In this document: piece after piece, positions 55,918 through 63,974 of the stretch
Layout: each line of letters starts with the position of its first letter
Numbering within the stretch: position 1 is the first letter of the stretch
Source: Legionella impletisoli
GTDB lineage: Bacteria; Pseudomonadota; Gammaproteobacteria; Legionellales; Legionellaceae
Direction: 5' to 3'
DNA: 64,000 nt
Assembly (NCBI RefSeq): GCF_900639875.1
Contig: NZ_CAAAIA010000001.1
Location: 417,129 to 481,128 of the forward strand
Made by a program: the position numbers and the translations under genes
The notes under the pieces: model-generated
Seen by the model: only the letters and a program-made list of their open reading frames with translations
What the model was told of the DNA's origin: nothing
Databases searched by the model: none

Positions 55918-56101
55918 CCTGAGTCACTAGCCCACCCTGGCCTAACTCACTACGCCGACCTGGCCTAATTCACTACGCCAACATGGCCTAATTCACTACG
56001 CCAACATAGCCTGACTCACTACGCCAACATAGCCTGACTCACTACGCCAACATGGCCTGACTCACTACGCCAACATGGCCTGACTCACTACGCCAACATG
56101 G
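55918..56101. repeat. 23-bp minisatellite, eight units
   Basis: Eight head-to-tail units of exactly 23 bases. Consensus: CCTGACTCACTACGCC followed by AACATGG. Units 5-7 (56033-56101) are identical, units 1-4 vary by one to three bases and unit 0 (55918) is degenerate, so homogenisation or expansion runs from the right. 23 is not a multiple of 3 and the array is intergenic. Each later unit contains the palindrome TGACTCA. Confidence 0.95.
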
Positions 56102-56120
56102 CCTGACTTGTTCAGGCCAT
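56098..56120. terminator. Hairpin closing the minisatellite
   Basis: ATGGCCTGA, loop CTTGT, TCAGGCCAT: nine perfect pairs made from the last repeat unit and its inverted copy. A possible bidirectional terminator between the convergent genes ending at 55836 and 56179, or a recombination barrier. Confidence 0.5.
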
Positions 56121-56178
56121 CTTGTCAGAGTTAAAAAAAGATTCCCTCTATGATCAAGGGAGATAGGCTATCTCACTA

Positions 56179-57117
56179 TCAGTGCAAGCCTGGAGCTTTA
56201 GAGTCCTTAGGTAATAATTCAGCCGCTTCATTTACATCAGAATCGTCAGCAAATAAAGAACCAGTAAATGTTTCTTCAGGCTCTCTGTTTTCAGTAGCTC
56301 CAGATCCACCAAGTCCTTGGATAGCTCTAGCGGAGCTAGATGGGCCGTCTGGTGCTTCTTGTCCCTTGGTGATTATACTTGATGAAGTTGGATGCGAAAG
56401 AGTAGTTTCTTTACTTATTTTCTCCATACGATTACCCACTGCAAAAACTCCTGCGCCCAACATAGCAGTAAATAAACCAACCCCCATAGCCACCATTGCG
56501 CCGCCTATAGCTTGGGTCACAACAGGAATTGGCGCTACAGCGAGTACAATCCCTAATGCTATCAATAGTCCACCGAATATCTTTGTCAGTAGAGAGGTTT
56601 TATTGCTTGGTGGTAAATAAGACCTTACCATTGGTTTAGCTTCTTTGGGTAATTGTTTATCGATAAAGTCTCTTTTATCTTCAATGCTTTCCTCAGGATC
56701 AAGCTCCAAATCTTGATAGGCCAACTCAAACTCTGAAAGCCTAATAATTTCTCTCTTTTCATTAAACTCATAACACAACCTGGCTTTGGCATAACCAATT
56801 GCCGCATCGATTTTAATTTTACTGGAAGCTGGCATGCTACGAATTTCTTCTGAACTAAACCCAATGGTTTGTAAAACTCCTTCCGCCCGGGCGATATCTC
56901 CTTCATAAATCGATGCATCTTTATCGTCCAATGCCTTAAAAGCTGCGCTAAAATCCTCTGAGGAACAATGCTTGGACAGTCCACCTTCTTTTTTCTTAAT
57001 GTTTTGTCGTAGCAATAAGGCTTCAACCAGCGTTTCTGGGTTGTTTAAAGCTTCGGATAAATAACCTAAAAATTGTTCTCTCCAAGCTTTTTTCTCTTCA
57101 GCAAATAATATAGGCAT
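56179..57117 (-). CDS. Effector-like protein with a double membrane helix
   Basis: 312 residues. The N-terminal half is charged and helical (EKKAWREQFLGYLSEAL, NKKDA-type turns). At about 185-235 a hydrophobic hairpin is seen: ILTKIFGGLLIALGIVLAVAPIPV and AIGGAMVAMGVGLFTAMLGAGVFAVG, linked by a short turn. The last 80 residues are polar with an acidic block (ATENREPEETFTGSLFADDSD), the composition of Dot/Icm translocation signals. It has no export signal. It fits a type IV effector that inserts in a host membrane, which is inference only. Confidence 0.55.
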   Translation of the reverse strand: MPILFAEEKKAWREQFLGYLSEALNNPETLVEALLLRQNIKKKEGGLSKHCSSEDFSAAFKALDDKDASIYEGDIARAEGVLQTIGFSSEEIRSMPASSKIKIDAAIGYAKARLCYEFNEKREIIRLSEFELAYQDLELDPEESIEDKRDFIDKQLPKEAKPMVRSYLPPSNKTSLLTKIFGGLLIALGIVLAVAPIPVVTQAIGGAMVAMGVGLFTAMLGAGVFAVGNRMEKISKETTLSHPTSSSIITKGQEAPDGPSSSARAIQGLGGSGATENREPEETFTGSLFADDSDVNEAAELLPKDSKAPGLH

Positions 57118-57229
57118 AATCGTTACTCTGAAAATAATTCACTTACCCTCTATATTAAACTTAAATGCTTAAGATAATATGAAGTAATCTGGACAAATAA
57201 TGTCCCACCATTCATAATTCATCCTTTTA

Positions 57230-57353
57230 CAGGACTTACGCAAACTTCCAAGGTCGAAGCATAAAAAATTTTCAATGAGGAAGTTTAGATTGCCTAAATG
57301 ACCGAATTGAAAATTTTTTATAACGAAGAGATTGGAATTTTGCGTAAGTCCTG
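57230..57353. mobile_element. MITE, 124 bp
   Basis: Terminal inverted repeats of 22 bases, CAGGACTTACGCAAA plus CTTCCAA on the left and its reverse complement on the right with one mismatch. Inside, a second pair of arms is perfect over 16 bases (ATAAAAAATTTTCAAT / ATTGAAAATTTTTTAT). It has no coding sequence. The transposase that recognises the GGACTTACGCA end is not in the window. It sits 68 bases upstream of potA. Confidence 0.85.
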
Positions 57354-57421
57354 ACTTATTTAACCGCCCGTTTAAGGTACTGTGTTCTAGTTCCTAAGGC
57401 CAAACCGACTCACTGCGAGAA

Positions 57422-58519
57422 ATGTCTAATCCATTAATCGAAATTAAACAGGTTCGTAAATCCTTTGATAGCCTTGAAATTCTGAAAGATATTTCTTTGT
57501 CGGTTTATGCCGGAGAGTTTTTAACATTATTAGGGCCTTCAGGATGCGGTAAAACCACGCTATTGCGACTAATTTCTGGTTTTGATGAGCCTACAAGCGG
57601 CTCGATTTATATTAATAATGCTTGTGTGGATCATTTACCACCTCAAAAGCGTGATGTACATACTGTATTTCAAAGTTATGCGCTTTTTCCGCATTTAAAC
57701 GTATTTGAAAACGTAGCGTTTGCATTACGGTGTAAGCACATTGAAGAATCGGAAATTAAAGCACGGGTTCTTGAAGCGTTGAAATTGGTGCACCTTGAAC
57801 CATTTGTAAATCGAAACATTCAGCAATTAAGTGGTGGCCAACAACAACGAGTAGCCATTGCTAGAGCCATTATTAACCGCCCACAAGTATTATTGCTCGA
57901 TGAGCCTTTAAGTTCACTTGATTATCGTTTAAGAAAATCCATGCAATATGAGTTAAAACAATTGCAAAAAACACTCAACATGACCTTTATCTTCGTCACG
58001 CATGATCAAGAAGAAGCATTATCGATGTCTGATCGCATTGTTATTTTTAATGAAGGAAGAATTGAACAAATTGGCACCCCGCGCGAAGTCTATGAAACGC
58101 CAGCAAATTTGCATGTGGCTAAATTTATTGGTGAAGCCAATATTTTCGATTTGGACGTGAAAGAAGCAAGTGAAGAAGAGATTTTATTGGAAATTGATGC
58201 AACCCCATTGCACTGCAAAAATACAGGGCAATTCAACGCAGGTGATAACGTTCATCTCATGGTTCGTCCTGAAGATATTCGAGTCTGGAGTCAAGCCGAA
58301 GTAACAGACAATGAGAATATGCTCCCAGGTACTATCATTGACATTGTTTATAAAGGATCAACGGTTGATCTTAAAGTTGAGCTTCCTTCAGGTAAGGTGA
58401 TTAACGCCTCCGAATTTTTTGATGAAGACGATGACAAACTAGAATATAACATCAAGGAAGCCGTCTGGATTCACTGGCTTTCTGGTTGGGAAGTGTTACT
58501 GCCTTATGAACATGAATAA
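57422..58519 (+). CDS. potA: Spermidine/putrescine ABC transporter ATPase
   Basis: 365 residues. Walker A LLGPSGCGKTTLLRLISGF, signature QQLSGGQQQRVAIARAIINRP, Walker B LLLDEPLSSLD, and the H-loop in FVTHDQEEALSMSDR. A C-terminal TOBE-type regulatory domain begins near residue 240. First gene of potABCD; it overlaps potB by 14 bases. The upstream gap carries a MITE, so the promoter may be altered by it. Confidence 0.95.
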   Translation: MSNPLIEIKQVRKSFDSLEILKDISLSVYAGEFLTLLGPSGCGKTTLLRLISGFDEPTSGSIYINNACVDHLPPQKRDVHTVFQSYALFPHLNVFENVAFALRCKHIEESEIKARVLEALKLVHLEPFVNRNIQQLSGGQQQRVAIARAIINRPQVLLLDEPLSSLDYRLRKSMQYELKQLQKTLNMTFIFVTHDQEEALSMSDRIVIFNEGRIEQIGTPREVYETPANLHVAKFIGEANIFDLDVKEASEEEILLEIDATPLHCKNTGQFNAGDNVHLMVRPEDIRVWSQAEVTDNENMLPGTIIDIVYKGSTVDLKVELPSGKVINASEFFDEDDDKLEYNIKEAVWIHWLSGWEVLLPYEHE

Positions 58520-59333
58520 ACCACTTTCCATTTACTTTATTTACTTATGGTTGCTGGTGTTCAGCTTCATTCCACTGGGGCTAATCTTAGTCACCAGTTT
58601 TTTATCGAAAGATCCAGTAAATCTTGTTTCGTTGCCGTTTACACTTCAGAACTACCTTGATTTAATTAGCCCATTATTTGGAAAAGTGTTGTTGCGTTCG
58701 CTTCTTATTGCGCTTATTACGACCTTAGGCTGCCTTTTATTAGCCTACCCTTTTAGTTATTTTTTAATTAAATCAAAACATCAATCAATTTTACTACTGC
58801 TCATCATCATCCCATTTTGGACAAGTTCACTGGTTAGAACATATTCACTCATCGCTATTTTAAAATTTAAAGGCATTTTAAATGCCATTTTATTATCGCT
58901 TCATTTAATTGATGAACCTCTCTCTTTGCTTTATACCAATTTTGCAGTCATTAGTGGCCTTATTTACAATTTATTTCCATTTATGGTTTTACCCATTTTT
59001 ACGAATATGGAGCGATTTGATTTTCGACTTATCGAAGCAGCAAAGGATTTAGGGGCCAGTAAATGGGGTATTTTTTATCGAGTATTCTTACCAAACACTT
59101 CTAAAGGCATCATTTCAGGTTGTCTTATGGTCTTTCTGCCCGCGATGACCTTATTTTATATTCCTAATGTCTTAGGCGGCGCACGCTCTATTCTTTTAGG
59201 CAACCTCATTCAAAATCAGTTTCTGGTGTTGGAAAATTGGCCGCAAGGAGCTGCAACCAGCACCATTTTAACGTTATTGCTATTAATTCTTCTTTTGTTA
59301 TTTCGTCGATTTAACAAAGGAGAAAGCGCATGA
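58506..59333 (+). CDS. potB: Spermidine/putrescine ABC transporter permease
   Basis: 275 residues, six membrane helices. The core block is RLIEAAKDLGASKWGIFYRVFLPNTSKGIISGCLMVFLPAMTLFYIPNVLGG, the EAA motif of the PotB type. LLLLIIIPFWTSSLVRTYS is the typical second block. It starts inside the end of potA and overlaps potC by four bases. Confidence 0.94.
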   Translation: MNMNKPLSIYFIYLWLLVFSFIPLGLILVTSFLSKDPVNLVSLPFTLQNYLDLISPLFGKVLLRSLLIALITTLGCLLLAYPFSYFLIKSKHQSILLLLIIIPFWTSSLVRTYSLIAILKFKGILNAILLSLHLIDEPLSLLYTNFAVISGLIYNLFPFMVLPIFTNMERFDFRLIEAAKDLGASKWGIFYRVFLPNTSKGIISGCLMVFLPAMTLFYIPNVLGGARSILLGNLIQNQFLVLENWPQGAATSTILTLLLLILLLLFRRFNKGESA

Positions 59334-60100
59334 AAAACGTTCTTCAGAAACTGTTTTTAAGCATGATGTATGCGATGCTCTATTTCCCAATCTTAGTTTT
59401 AATTCTCTATTCGGTGAATAAAGCGCGCTATTCATTACAATGGCAAGGATTTTCTCTTCAATGGTACGTTGAGCTATTTCATGATCGTGAACTTTGGTCT
59501 GCTTTCCTAAACTCCGTTTTTCTTGGATTATGCGCTTCCTTGATAGCAACCGTTACCGGTGTGCTTGGGTGTGTTCAATTGTTCTTAAAACCTAAAAAAA
59601 AGCAACCTCGGTCTTTATTTGCCTTGTTGTTATTACTAATAATCATCCCGGACTTAGTGCTTGGCGTAGCACTCTTATTGCTATTTAACGTAGCAAACAT
59701 TCCCTTAGGCTTTACCAGTTTATTAATCGCTCATATCACGTTTTGTATTCCTTTTGTGGTGTTAACTATCAATAGCCGTATCCATACTCTGGATGCCAAT
59801 ATTTACTATAGTGCTCTAGATTTAGGCGCAAGCCATTTCCATGCGTTAAGAAAGGTACTGCTTCCTCTTCTTTGGCCTTCGGTGCTCAGTGCTATGCTTT
59901 TATGTTTCACGTTGTCTTTTGATGACGTCATTATTAGTTATTTTGTAGCGGGGCCTGATTTTAATATTTTACCTTTAACTATATATTCTTTGGTTCGAGT
60001 CGGCGTAACCCCTGAGTTAAACGCTTTATGTACCTTCACGTTTTTAATTTCAATGATTCTCGTTATCATTGCTTATCGTTTATCGAGGAAAACAACATGA
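59330..60100 (+). CDS. potC: Spermidine/putrescine ABC transporter permease
   Basis: 256 residues, six helices. NIYYSALDLGASHFHALRKVLLPLLWPSVLSAMLLCFTLSFDDVIISYFVAGP is the characteristic EAA/FDD stretch. LYSVNKARYSLQWQGFSLQWY follows the first helix. It overlaps potB and potD by four bases each. Confidence 0.94.
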   Translation: MKNVLQKLFLSMMYAMLYFPILVLILYSVNKARYSLQWQGFSLQWYVELFHDRELWSAFLNSVFLGLCASLIATVTGVLGCVQLFLKPKKKQPRSLFALLLLLIIIPDLVLGVALLLLFNVANIPLGFTSLLIAHITFCIPFVVLTINSRIHTLDANIYYSALDLGASHFHALRKVLLPLLWPSVLSAMLLCFTLSFDDVIISYFVAGPDFNILPLTIYSLVRVGVTPELNALCTFTFLISMILVIIAYRLSRKTT

Positions 60101-61134
60101 ACCGGTTAGTACGCATGGTATTGAGCCTGGCGCTTTGTTTTCTTTTTAAATCCGTATTTGCAGCTAAAGTCGTTAATGTCTATGTATGGGGAGGAGAAAT
60201 ACCCAAATCAGTCATTCATCAGTTTGAAAAAGCAACCGGCATTAAAGTCAATTTTTCTACCTATGACAGCAACGAAACGATGTATGCCAAGCTTAAAGCC
60301 AGTAAAAGAACCGTTTATGATGTGATTATGCCTTCAGGGTATTTTGTTGAGCGTATGCGAAAGCAAGGGATGTTAACAAAATTAAATCAATCAAAACTCC
60401 CCTTACTTGATAATTTAACCCCAGCATTTAACAAAAGTGCTTATGATCCGGGCAATCAGTTCAGCGTGCCCATCAACTGGGGAGCGACCGGCATTTTCTA
60501 CAATAACCATTGGATCAACGAGTCTCCTTCATCTTGGCGTGATTTATGGGCTAAACGATGGCGAGAACAATTACTCTTATTAGATGATTCGAGAGAAATA
60601 TTTTCAATCGGATTGATGAGCCTTGGGTATCAACCCAATGATACGGATCCAACGCACATAAAAGAAGCCTTTGAGTTCTTATTGAAGTTAGCACCCAACG
60701 TGAAAATGTTTGCGAGCGACAGTGTACAAGCGATTATCATTGATGGGGATGCAAAGGCAGGAACCGCCTGGAATGGAGACGCTTATAAGGCCAACCAAGA
60801 AAACAAAGCCATTGAATTTGTTTATCCTAAAGAAGGATTCGTGATTTGGGTAGATTGTTTAGCCATTCCCAAAAATCCACCGCATTTAGATGAGGCGTAT
60901 GAGTTTATCAACTTCATCCTAAAGCCAGAAGTTGCTGCTGAAATTGCATTGCGTGAAGGTCATGCGATCACCAATGCAAAAGGAAAAGCATTACTCCCAG
61001 AAGCCATGCAACATAATCCTGTCATTTACCCTCCTGAACGGGTTCTGAAACGTGGATTTGTTCAACGTGATGTAGGCGATCAAGTCATTGCTTTATACAA
61101 TCAGTATTGGGAAAAGCTAAAGCTTGCTTTTTAA
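60097..61134 (+). CDS. potD: Spermidine/putrescine-binding periplasmic protein
   Basis: 345 residues from ATG 60097 (MNRLVRMVLSLALCFLFKSVFAA, signal peptide), which overlaps the potC stop as ATGA; the earlier frame start is inside potC. Binding-pocket blocks: VVNVYVWGGEIPKSVI, TYDSNETMYAKLKA, PSGYFVERMRKQGML, VPINWGATGIFYN and DAKAGTAWNGDAY, matching PotD-like polyamine binders. It ends the operon. Confidence 0.94.
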   Translation: MNRLVRMVLSLALCFLFKSVFAAKVVNVYVWGGEIPKSVIHQFEKATGIKVNFSTYDSNETMYAKLKASKRTVYDVIMPSGYFVERMRKQGMLTKLNQSKLPLLDNLTPAFNKSAYDPGNQFSVPINWGATGIFYNNHWINESPSSWRDLWAKRWREQLLLLDDSREIFSIGLMSLGYQPNDTDPTHIKEAFEFLLKLAPNVKMFASDSVQAIIIDGDAKAGTAWNGDAYKANQENKAIEFVYPKEGFVIWVDCLAIPKNPPHLDEAYEFINFILKPEVAAEIALREGHAITNAKGKALLPEAMQHNPVIYPPERVLKRGFVQRDVGDQVIALYNQYWEKLKLAF

Positions 61135-61155
61135 CTTTTTAAAATGAGAGGATAA

Positions 61156-61503
61156 ATGAAAAAAACAATCGTTATGATGATTCTATTAATAGGCTTTGGG
61201 CTCATTGGGCAAGATGCTATGGCTAAGCGCTTTGGTGGTGGACGTAGTTTCACCTCAAGCCGTAGTTATACGCATTACTCAAAACGACCTCAAGCTCGAC
61301 ACGTTGCTTCAAAGACAAATCAAAAGCCTTGGGGTGGTTTACTTCGAGGGATGCTCATCGGCGGATTTTTAGCTAGCCTTTTCATGGGACATGGTGTATT
61401 TCCTGCTATTTTTTCCTGGCTATTTCTAAGTATTACACTTTTGATTGTGTTTCAGTTAATTTCAAGAAAAATTCAATTAGCCAAGCACCCAATGAATAAA
61501 TAG
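61156..61503 (+). CDS. Small membrane protein with Gly/Ser-rich N-terminus
   Basis: 115 residues: a signal peptide (MKKTIVMMILLIGFGLIGQDAMA), then KRFGGGRSFTSSRSYTHYSKR, a basic Gly/Ser-rich segment. Two hydrophobic helices follow (GGLLRGMLIGGFLASLFMG and VFPAIFSWLFLSITLLIVFQLIS). The KRFGGGRSF start recalls the N-terminus of Tim44-domain bacterial proteins, but the Tim44 domain itself is absent. A good gagagga ribosome site lies 22 bases after potD, so it may be read through from the pot operon. Function unknown. Confidence 0.65.
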   Translation: MKKTIVMMILLIGFGLIGQDAMAKRFGGGRSFTSSRSYTHYSKRPQARHVASKTNQKPWGGLLRGMLIGGFLASLFMGHGVFPAIFSWLFLSITLLIVFQLISRKIQLAKHPMNK

Positions 61504-61510
61504 CTGGATA

Positions 61511-61552
61511 ATAAATGTTTGTCATGACTTTTTAGCCATGACAAACATTTAT
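61511..61552. terminator. Bidirectional terminator hairpin
   Basis: A 16-bp perfect stem (arms around AAATGTTTGTCATG and CATGACAAACATTT) and a ten-base loop, right after the 61503 stop. It also includes the stop codon of the convergent gene (61549). The end of one transcript and the tail of the other share it. Confidence 0.85.
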
Positions 61553-62745
61553 TCACTCTTTTCTTCTCCCAAGCAAAGCGCCATCATGGCTATCAATATG
61601 AAGCCTGAGCCAGAGTATAACAGCAAGGAATCGCTCAATCCCCCAACCAAAAAAGAAAGCATCACTGCAAGCGCTATGGCTTTCATTTTATCAAGACGCA
61701 TCGTTGCCTTAAATAGCGCACCAAAAAACAGCATAAACGCTATTAAACCAAGCATTCCAAGTTCTGTTGCAATAAACCAATATTGGCTATGAGGTTCAAG
61801 AAGCCGTCTATCCCAAGAAGGGACTGGTTTCTCTTCACCAAATTGGTGGGTAAATCCACCGGTACCATTTCCCACCACCGGATGACGATAAAACAATTGC
61901 TTTGCAAACTGATGGAATTGGAATCGATAACCTAATGATGTGTCTTTATTTTGATTATCCTGGTAACTCTGCCACTCACTGACAATAGTATATAGCCGAT
62001 TCTGAATCTCTGAGTTGAATGAAAAAGCCCCGAATAAAATCGAGCAAGCGATAAAACCTGCCAGAAGCGCTTTTCGAAGCGATAACACTTGCAGGAGATA
62101 AAGTGCGAGCAACATAATATAAATAAAATATCCTGTACGGCCTGTGTTAATAAACAAAATTTGATAACTGAATAGCCCTGCTAATAGACCATAACCTAAT
62201 CGAGACTTACCTTGGCAACGATAAGCAAATAAAGCCGTTATAAAGGCTGCCAGAACCATCATATACCCAGTTATGATATGGTTATGAAAGACAAACCCTG
62301 GATCATCGGGCTCTTTAAAGCTCCCAATATGAGCTGCTTTCAGAAAAGAGATAAAACACGTGATGGTCATAGCTAAAATAAATGCATACAACGCAAACTG
62401 ACGAGTGCGCTTATCTTTAAACCCGACCACTAAAATTGGCAAATAGAGAAATTTAAGATATTTTTCAAGCACCATAAAACGCTCATGCCACGCTGCTGGA
62501 CTCCATAAACAACCGAATGCGGCAAGAATAAAAATTAATATCGCAGAAATACACCAAGGTTTTCTAAAAACTTGCTGCAACTCTGGGTAATACGTAGGGT
62601 GAAATGCAATCCATGCCACGGATACACTTAAGAAAATACTTCTTGCAGTAGAACTGAGAGGAATAGACATCAAGGCTGCGGCAAATATCATTGAAGCCCA
62701 TACAGCCTCATCTTTCTGCCACGTTAGTTTGAGTGTTTTGAGCAC
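61549..62745 (-). CDS. O-antigen ligase-family membrane protein (WaaL-like)
   Basis: 398 residues with ten to twelve membrane helices. A large periplasmic loop near residues 245-310 contains LGYRFQFHQFAKQLFYRHPVVGNGTGGFTHQFGE...LLEPHSQYWFIATELGMLGLIAFMLFF. The HPVxGxGxGxF and PHxxY(W/L) pattern is the signature of the Wzy/WaaL polymerase-ligase superfamily. It either joins O-antigen to lipid A core or elongates it. It overlaps the glycosyltransferase upstream by 22 bases. Confidence 0.8.
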   Translation of the reverse strand: MLKTLKLTWQKDEAVWASMIFAAALMSIPLSSTARSIFLSVSVAWIAFHPTYYPELQQVFRKPWCISAILIFILAAFGCLWSPAAWHERFMVLEKYLKFLYLPILVVGFKDKRTRQFALYAFILAMTITCFISFLKAAHIGSFKEPDDPGFVFHNHIITGYMMVLAAFITALFAYRCQGKSRLGYGLLAGLFSYQILFINTGRTGYFIYIMLLALYLLQVLSLRKALLAGFIACSILFGAFSFNSEIQNRLYTIVSEWQSYQDNQNKDTSLGYRFQFHQFAKQLFYRHPVVGNGTGGFTHQFGEEKPVPSWDRRLLEPHSQYWFIATELGMLGLIAFMLFFGALFKATMRLDKMKAIALAVMLSFLVGGLSDSLLLYSGSGFILIAMMALCLGEEKSE

Positions 62746-63518
62746 GGTTTTTCTTCCATAACCTGCGGTAAATACTGTATTTCTTTATCAGGATAAAGTT
62801 GCTTTAGGCCTCTGGCTAATGTACCTTGTGCATTAAATAACGCTAACACTAAACCTTCACGGCCGTCTAAGAAGCCTCGTTGTAAAAAATAACACCGAAT
62901 AAACATCCATATACTGCCTAACAATGTTTTAGTTATGCTTCCAGTTTTTTTATTTTCAAGCCTAATTTTTGCCGTATAAGAGGAATAGCGATTCATTTTA
63001 TACAGCGCATGGGAGACATCACGAAAGGATTGATGGCGAATTGGGCAGGAAAGTTGATGGATTCGAACATGAGGGGGTAAAATTATTTTTTCATGCACAA
63101 TATCTAAACTATAATGTGCGCCGTCTCGTTTAAATAAACGAATATGTCGCTTCGGGCTGGAGCTGTGTTGCATAGTTTTGCCATAAAATTCCATTCGGAT
63201 AGGAATTCGGTAAGCATCGGCTTGATTGGATTTTATTGCGGTGAGTAGTTCCTGCTTTAGATCTTCATCCACAGCCTCATCAGCATCGAGATTTAATACC
63301 CAATCACTAGTTGCATACGAAAGCGCCCGCTCTTTCTGAACACCATACCCTTGCCAATCCGTTTGATACACTTCGTTGGTGTATTCTTTAGCAATTGCAA
63401 CCGTGTTATCCATACTTCCAGAATCTAAGACAATAATTTGATCAGCCCATCGAACGGATCCCAAACACCGCCTAATATTCTCGGCTTCGTTCTTTGCAAT
63501 GATGATAACGCTGAGCAT
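62724..63518 (-). CDS. Glycosyltransferase family 2, LPS core type (WaaE/KdtX-like)
   Basis: 264 residues from ATG 63518 (MLSVIIIAKNEAENIRRCL); an in-frame ATG upstream at 63548 adds ten residues that are not family-like. The GT-A nucleotide-sugar blocks are ADQIIVLDSGSMDNTVAIAKEY and the metal-binding VLNLDADEAVDE. ALYKMNRYSSYTAKIRLEN and RCYFLQRGFLDGREGLVLALFNA match WaaE-type beta-glucosyltransferases that act on the inner core heptose. It is paired with the WaaL-like gene, so both probably serve LPS assembly. Confidence 0.88.
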   Translation of the reverse strand: MLSVIIIAKNEAENIRRCLGSVRWADQIIVLDSGSMDNTVAIAKEYTNEVYQTDWQGYGVQKERALSYATSDWVLNLDADEAVDEDLKQELLTAIKSNQADAYRIPIRMEFYGKTMQHSSSPKRHIRLFKRDGAHYSLDIVHEKIILPPHVRIHQLSCPIRHQSFRDVSHALYKMNRYSSYTAKIRLENKKTGSITKTLLGSIWMFIRCYFLQRGFLDGREGLVLALFNAQGTLARGLKQLYPDKEIQYLPQVMEEKPCSKHSN

Positions 63519-63627
63519 GAGTTTAATTTGCTGTAAAATTCTTGCCACATTCTAGCGGATAAGTATCAGAATTGTAAGTCTTTCATAGGTAAACACAACT
63601 GATTTTTGAGCACAAATGCTGCTTCAA

Positions 63628-63655
63628 CACTACCTACTTCAGCTTGACTGACATT
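63628..63655 (-). repeat. Variable-stem hairpin, decayed copy
   Basis: The loop TCAAG with flanking TCAG/CTGA and the exit AGGTAG is kept; the outer stem pairs only in part. Minus-strand orientation. Confidence 0.4.
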
Positions 63656-63668
63656 GCCAAAACGCACT

Positions 63669-63864
63669 CCCTACGTACCTCGGCTTGACTGAGGTATCCA
63701 AAGTTCGGAGTGAATGAATTAGAATCACTGTGGGTCCTGTGCTCAAGCCACAGGACGTAGGAAATACTCAATCCCTACGTACCTCGGCTTGACTGAGGTA
63801 CCCAAAGTTCAGAGTGAATAATTAGAATCGTAGTGGGTCCTGTGCTCAAGCCACAGGACGTAGG
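63669..63864. repeat. Two-unit tandem of hairpins C (reverse) and B (forward), period 104
   Basis: Hairpin C, minus orientation, at 63669-63699 and 63773-63803: GGAT in the first copy and GGGT in the second, arm ACCTCAG, loop TCAAG, arm CCGAGGT, ACGTAGG (six of seven pairs). Hairpin B, plus orientation, at 63732-63761 and 63835-63864: GGGT, arm CCTGTGC, loop TCAAG, arm CCACAGG, ACGTAGG (six of seven). The two hairpins alternate, as in a BIME. Confidence 0.85.
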
Positions 63865-63974
63865 CAAAAAATTCGAAGCATCGGAGTGGATGCTTTGGTC
63901 AAGCCCATAGATATCTACACAAAAAGAATAATTAGTATTTAATATGGGATTTTAGTAAAAGTGGATAATAATAA

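Larger units (their letters stand above)
63549..63974. other. Gene-free region with alternating variable-stem hairpins
   Basis: Contains the hairpin copies at 63628-63655 (decayed), 63669-63699, 63732-63761, 63773-63803 and 63835-63864, plus a broken hairpin A at 63888-63910. No ORF is evident. Confidence 0.7.

Noticed and set aside
55918..56101. CRISPR array
   Set aside because: Units of 23 bases are contiguous with no unique spacers, so this is a minisatellite.
60028..60096. Longer potD start
   Set aside because: The added 23 residues lie inside potC and precede a clear signal peptide at 60097.
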